Of a DNA stretch of 15,243 nucleotides, positions 13,711 through 15,243 are shown one piece after another; position 1 is the first letter of the stretch, and the number at the start of each line of letters is the position of its first letter. The DNA is from Acidobacteriota bacterium (GTDB lineage: Bacteria > Actinomycetota > Acidimicrobiia > Acidimicrobiales > SHLQ01). The stretch covers positions 1 through 15,243 of the forward strand of contig JADFOM010000029.1 of NCBI GenBank assembly GCA_022562835.1, given 5' to 3'. The position numbers were made by a program, and so were the translations under genes. A model generated the notes under the pieces. The model worked only from the letters and a program-made list of their open reading frames with translations. It was not told the DNA's origin and searched no databases.

Positions 13711-14172
13711 TTAGGTGGGATCTTCGGGGAGAAGAGGCTGGAGGGTCTCGATGTAATCGGTCATGCGACTAGCGATCTCGACATCGATATCGTCGACACT
13801 CAGATCGGGTTCGATCCACACATCGGAGAGTCGGCGCCAGTTCTCAGCGCCGTAGAACACTCCGGCGCTGGCCTCTTCGCCGAGTACCGGCTCCCACTTT
13901 TTGGATCGTTCGAGAAGCGAATTCAAAATCGATTCGTTCTCGGCCTCGTCGCGGTGCTCGCAGTGCAAACCGATTTCCACGGCCAATCCCTCTTCGCCGT
14001 CAACGTGGTGACGTCCGAGCACCTGGGCCTCGTAGTGCACCTTTGGGGGCTCGGGGGTTCCGATCCAGATCTTGACCCCATAGCGATGCGACTTGGAGAA
14101 CAGTTGGTCGACGTCGCCGCTGTAGAGCGAGCGGACGATGTCGTCGACGTTGGCGAACAAGTTCTTGTCCAA
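13711..14172 (-). CDS. Unrecognised 153-aa protein following thiolase
   Basis: I do not recognise this protein. It is acidic and soluble-looking, with no signal peptide or membrane helix. Visible segments are an N-terminal helix (NVDDIVRSLYSGDVDQLFSK), beta-like KIWIGTPEPPKVHYEAQVLG, a charged region with HCEHRDEAENES, a WRRLSDVWIEPDLSV stretch, and a C-terminal helix MTDYIETLQPLLPEDPT. The only usable start is TTG 14172, placed directly after the thiolase TGA with no intervening base; no ATG or GTG gives a full-length product. The adjacency to thiolase suggests co-translation and possibly an acyl-CoA-related role, but nothing in the sequence proves it. An overlapping plus-strand frame in the same place looks like a shadow. 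Confidence 0.65.
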   Translation of the reverse strand: MDKNLFANVDDIVRSLYSGDVDQLFSKSHRYGVKIWIGTPEPPKVHYEAQVLGRHHVDGEEGLAVEIGLHCEHRDEAENESILNSLLERSKKWEPVLGEEASAGVFYGAENWRRLSDVWIEPDLSVDDIDVEIASRMTDYIETLQPLLPEDPT

Positions 14173-15243
14173 TCAGATGCGCTCAACGATTGTGGCGGTG
14201 CCCATACCGCCTCCGGTACACATCGCAACCAACCCTGTCGTCTGGTCGCGTCGCTCGAGTTCGTCGATAACCGTGCCGATGAGCATGGCGCCGGTCGCAC
14301 CGATCGGGTGACCGAGCGCAATAGCGCCGCCATTGACGTTGACCTTGTCGGCGTCGGCGCCGGTGTCTGCGAGGAACCGCAACACAACCGAGGCAAAGGC
14401 CTCGTTGACCTCGAAGAGGTCGATGTCGTCGATGGTCATCCCAGCCTTCTTGAGACATGCGAGCGCAGCTGGTCCAGGCGCGGTCAACATGATGAGGGGA
14501 TCCTCGGCTGCCACGGCAGTCATCACGATGCGTGCACGAGGCGTCAGTTCGTGGGCATTGGCGTAGGAAGGTGAGGAAATCAGTACCGCGGCTGCGCCAT
14601 CAACAACCCCTGAGCTGTTGCCGGCGTGATGTACGTGCTTGAGGTCGATGCCCGGGTATTGCTGAGCGATCAGCTCGGTCATGGTCGCGTTGGATTGCTC
14701 AAAGGAGTATTCGCCTGTCGTTGCAAAGCTCGGTTTGAGACCGGCGAGCGTTTCCATTGTGGTTTCGGGACGCGGGTACTCGTCGGCACCTAAAGCGACA
14801 TCGCCTTGGTCGTCGACGATCGGAATGAGGCTTCGATCGAACCGGCCTTCCGCGACGGCGGTTGCAGTGCGCTGCTGACTGGCGTAGCCGACGCGGTCGC
14901 AGTCCTCGCGCGAAGATCCATCGATCGTTGCTATGAGGTCTGCCGATAGGCCCTGGTGGACCTGGGGATGGGTCGCCAACAAATGCGCGTTGTTAGCGTG
15001 GAAGCCGTCGGTTCCGTTTCTGGCGGGCCGGCTCATCGACTCCACCCCACAGCCGATCACCAGGTCTTGGTGTCCTGCCAGTACCCCCATGGCCCCAAAC
15101 GTGACCGCCTGCTGGCCGGAACCACAGAATCGGTTGAGGGTCACGCCAGGCACCGTGATGGGCCAGCCTGCTGCGAGCACTGCCATCCGGCCGATGTCGT
15201 GCGCGTGGTCGCCCGCGTGGGAGCCGTTGCCGCAGATGACGTC
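14173..15243 (-). CDS. Acetyl-CoA C-acyltransferase (thiolase), 5'-truncated by window
   Basis: Thiolase-family enzyme that cleaves 3-oxoacyl-CoA (or condenses two acyl-CoAs). The frame is open to the last base, with 356 residues visible; the first few dozen residues lie outside, so the ATG at 15186 is internal and not the start. Upstream codons read DVICGNGSHAGDHAHDIGR, the expected thiolase stretch. The nucleophilic Cys is in LNRFCGSGQQAV (codon 15126-15124). VNEAFASV, GHPIGATGA (catalytic His codon at 14310-14308) and CTGGGMG (second catalytic Cys codon at 14220-14218) are all intact. The region between is the usual loop domain. It belongs to the same functional set as the fatty-acid genes at the other end of the window. 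The downstream 153-aa gene starts directly at its stop. Confidence 0.92.
   Translation of the reverse strand, partial: DVICGNGSHAGDHAHDIGRMAVLAAGWPITVPGVTLNRFCGSGQQAVTFGAMGVLAGHQDLVIGCGVESMSRPARNGTDGFHANNAHLLATHPQVHQGLSADLIATIDGSSREDCDRVGYASQQRTATAVAEGRFDRSLIPIVDDQGDVALGADEYPRPETTMETLAGLKPSFATTGEYSFEQSNATMTELIAQQYPGIDLKHVHHAGNSSGVVDGAAAVLISSPSYANAHELTPRARIVMTAVAAEDPLIMLTAPGPAALACLKKAGMTIDDIDLFEVNEAFASVVLRFLADTGADADKVNVNGGAIALGHPIGATGAMLIGTVIDELERRDQTTGLVAMCTGGGMGTATIVERI

Noticed and set aside
13582..14574. Plus-strand open frame of 330 codons opposite the thiolase and 153-aa genes
   Set aside because: The thiolase active-site motifs lie on the minus strand; the plus frame has the look of a GC-rich shadow and no ribosome-binding site.

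Overview
The window looks like part of a GC-rich actinobacterial chromosome, perhaps Acidimicrobiia (Ilumatobacter-like). This is inferred from the fatty-acid catabolism gene set (FadD, HSD17B10-type SDR, crotonase, acyl-CoA dehydrogenase, thiolase), the short PF06262-type zincin, the AbiEi/DUF559 protein, the dense ATGA/GTGA gene overlaps and two apparent leaderless TANNNT-N6-ATG promoters. No rRNA, convincing tRNA or CRISPR array was seen.

Layout. (1) 6-3179 (+): a three-gene acyl-CoA operon encoding acyl-CoA synthetase, 3-hydroxyacyl-CoA dehydrogenase type-2-like SDR and enoyl-CoA hydratase family protein. (2) 3184-4386 (-): a TauD/TfdA-type dioxygenase followed by a small HExxH metallopeptidase. 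(3) 4531-5541: a compact unit of about 1.0 kb. It has 51-bp terminal inverted repeats (48/51 identical), each containing a 17-bp-arm palindrome, and carries one gene for an AbiEi-like N-terminus fused to a DUF559/Vsr-like nuclease domain. It sits between the dioxygenase and the nitroreductase genes and looks like a single-gene, palindrome-ended mobile element. (4) 5551-6416 (-): a nitroreductase coupled by a GTGA overlap to an unrecognised 88-aa protein. (5) 6695-10462 (+): four genes joined by successive ATGA overlaps, encoding a PEP-synthase/rifampicin-phosphotransferase-like enzyme, two unrecognised membrane proteins and a PAP2 phosphatase. (6) 10537-11781 (+): an acyl-CoA dehydrogenase with its own operator-like inverted repeat and leaderless promoter. 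(7) 11785-13614 (-): Na+/phosphate symporter plus PhoU-like protein. (8) 13711-15243 (-): a thiolase running off the window end, followed directly by an unrecognised 153-aa gene.

How it works together. Regions 1, 6 and 8 supply the classes of enzyme for beta-oxidation: CoA activation, dehydrogenation, hydration, second dehydrogenation and thiolysis, probably for a branched or alicyclic acid rather than a plain fatty acid (inference). Region 7 is phosphate import and its regulator. Region 5 couples a dikinase-type phosphotransferase to a membrane phosphatase and may be an undescribed membrane phospho-metabolite system. The most unusual object is the palindrome-ended AbiEi-DUF559 unit at 4531-5541.
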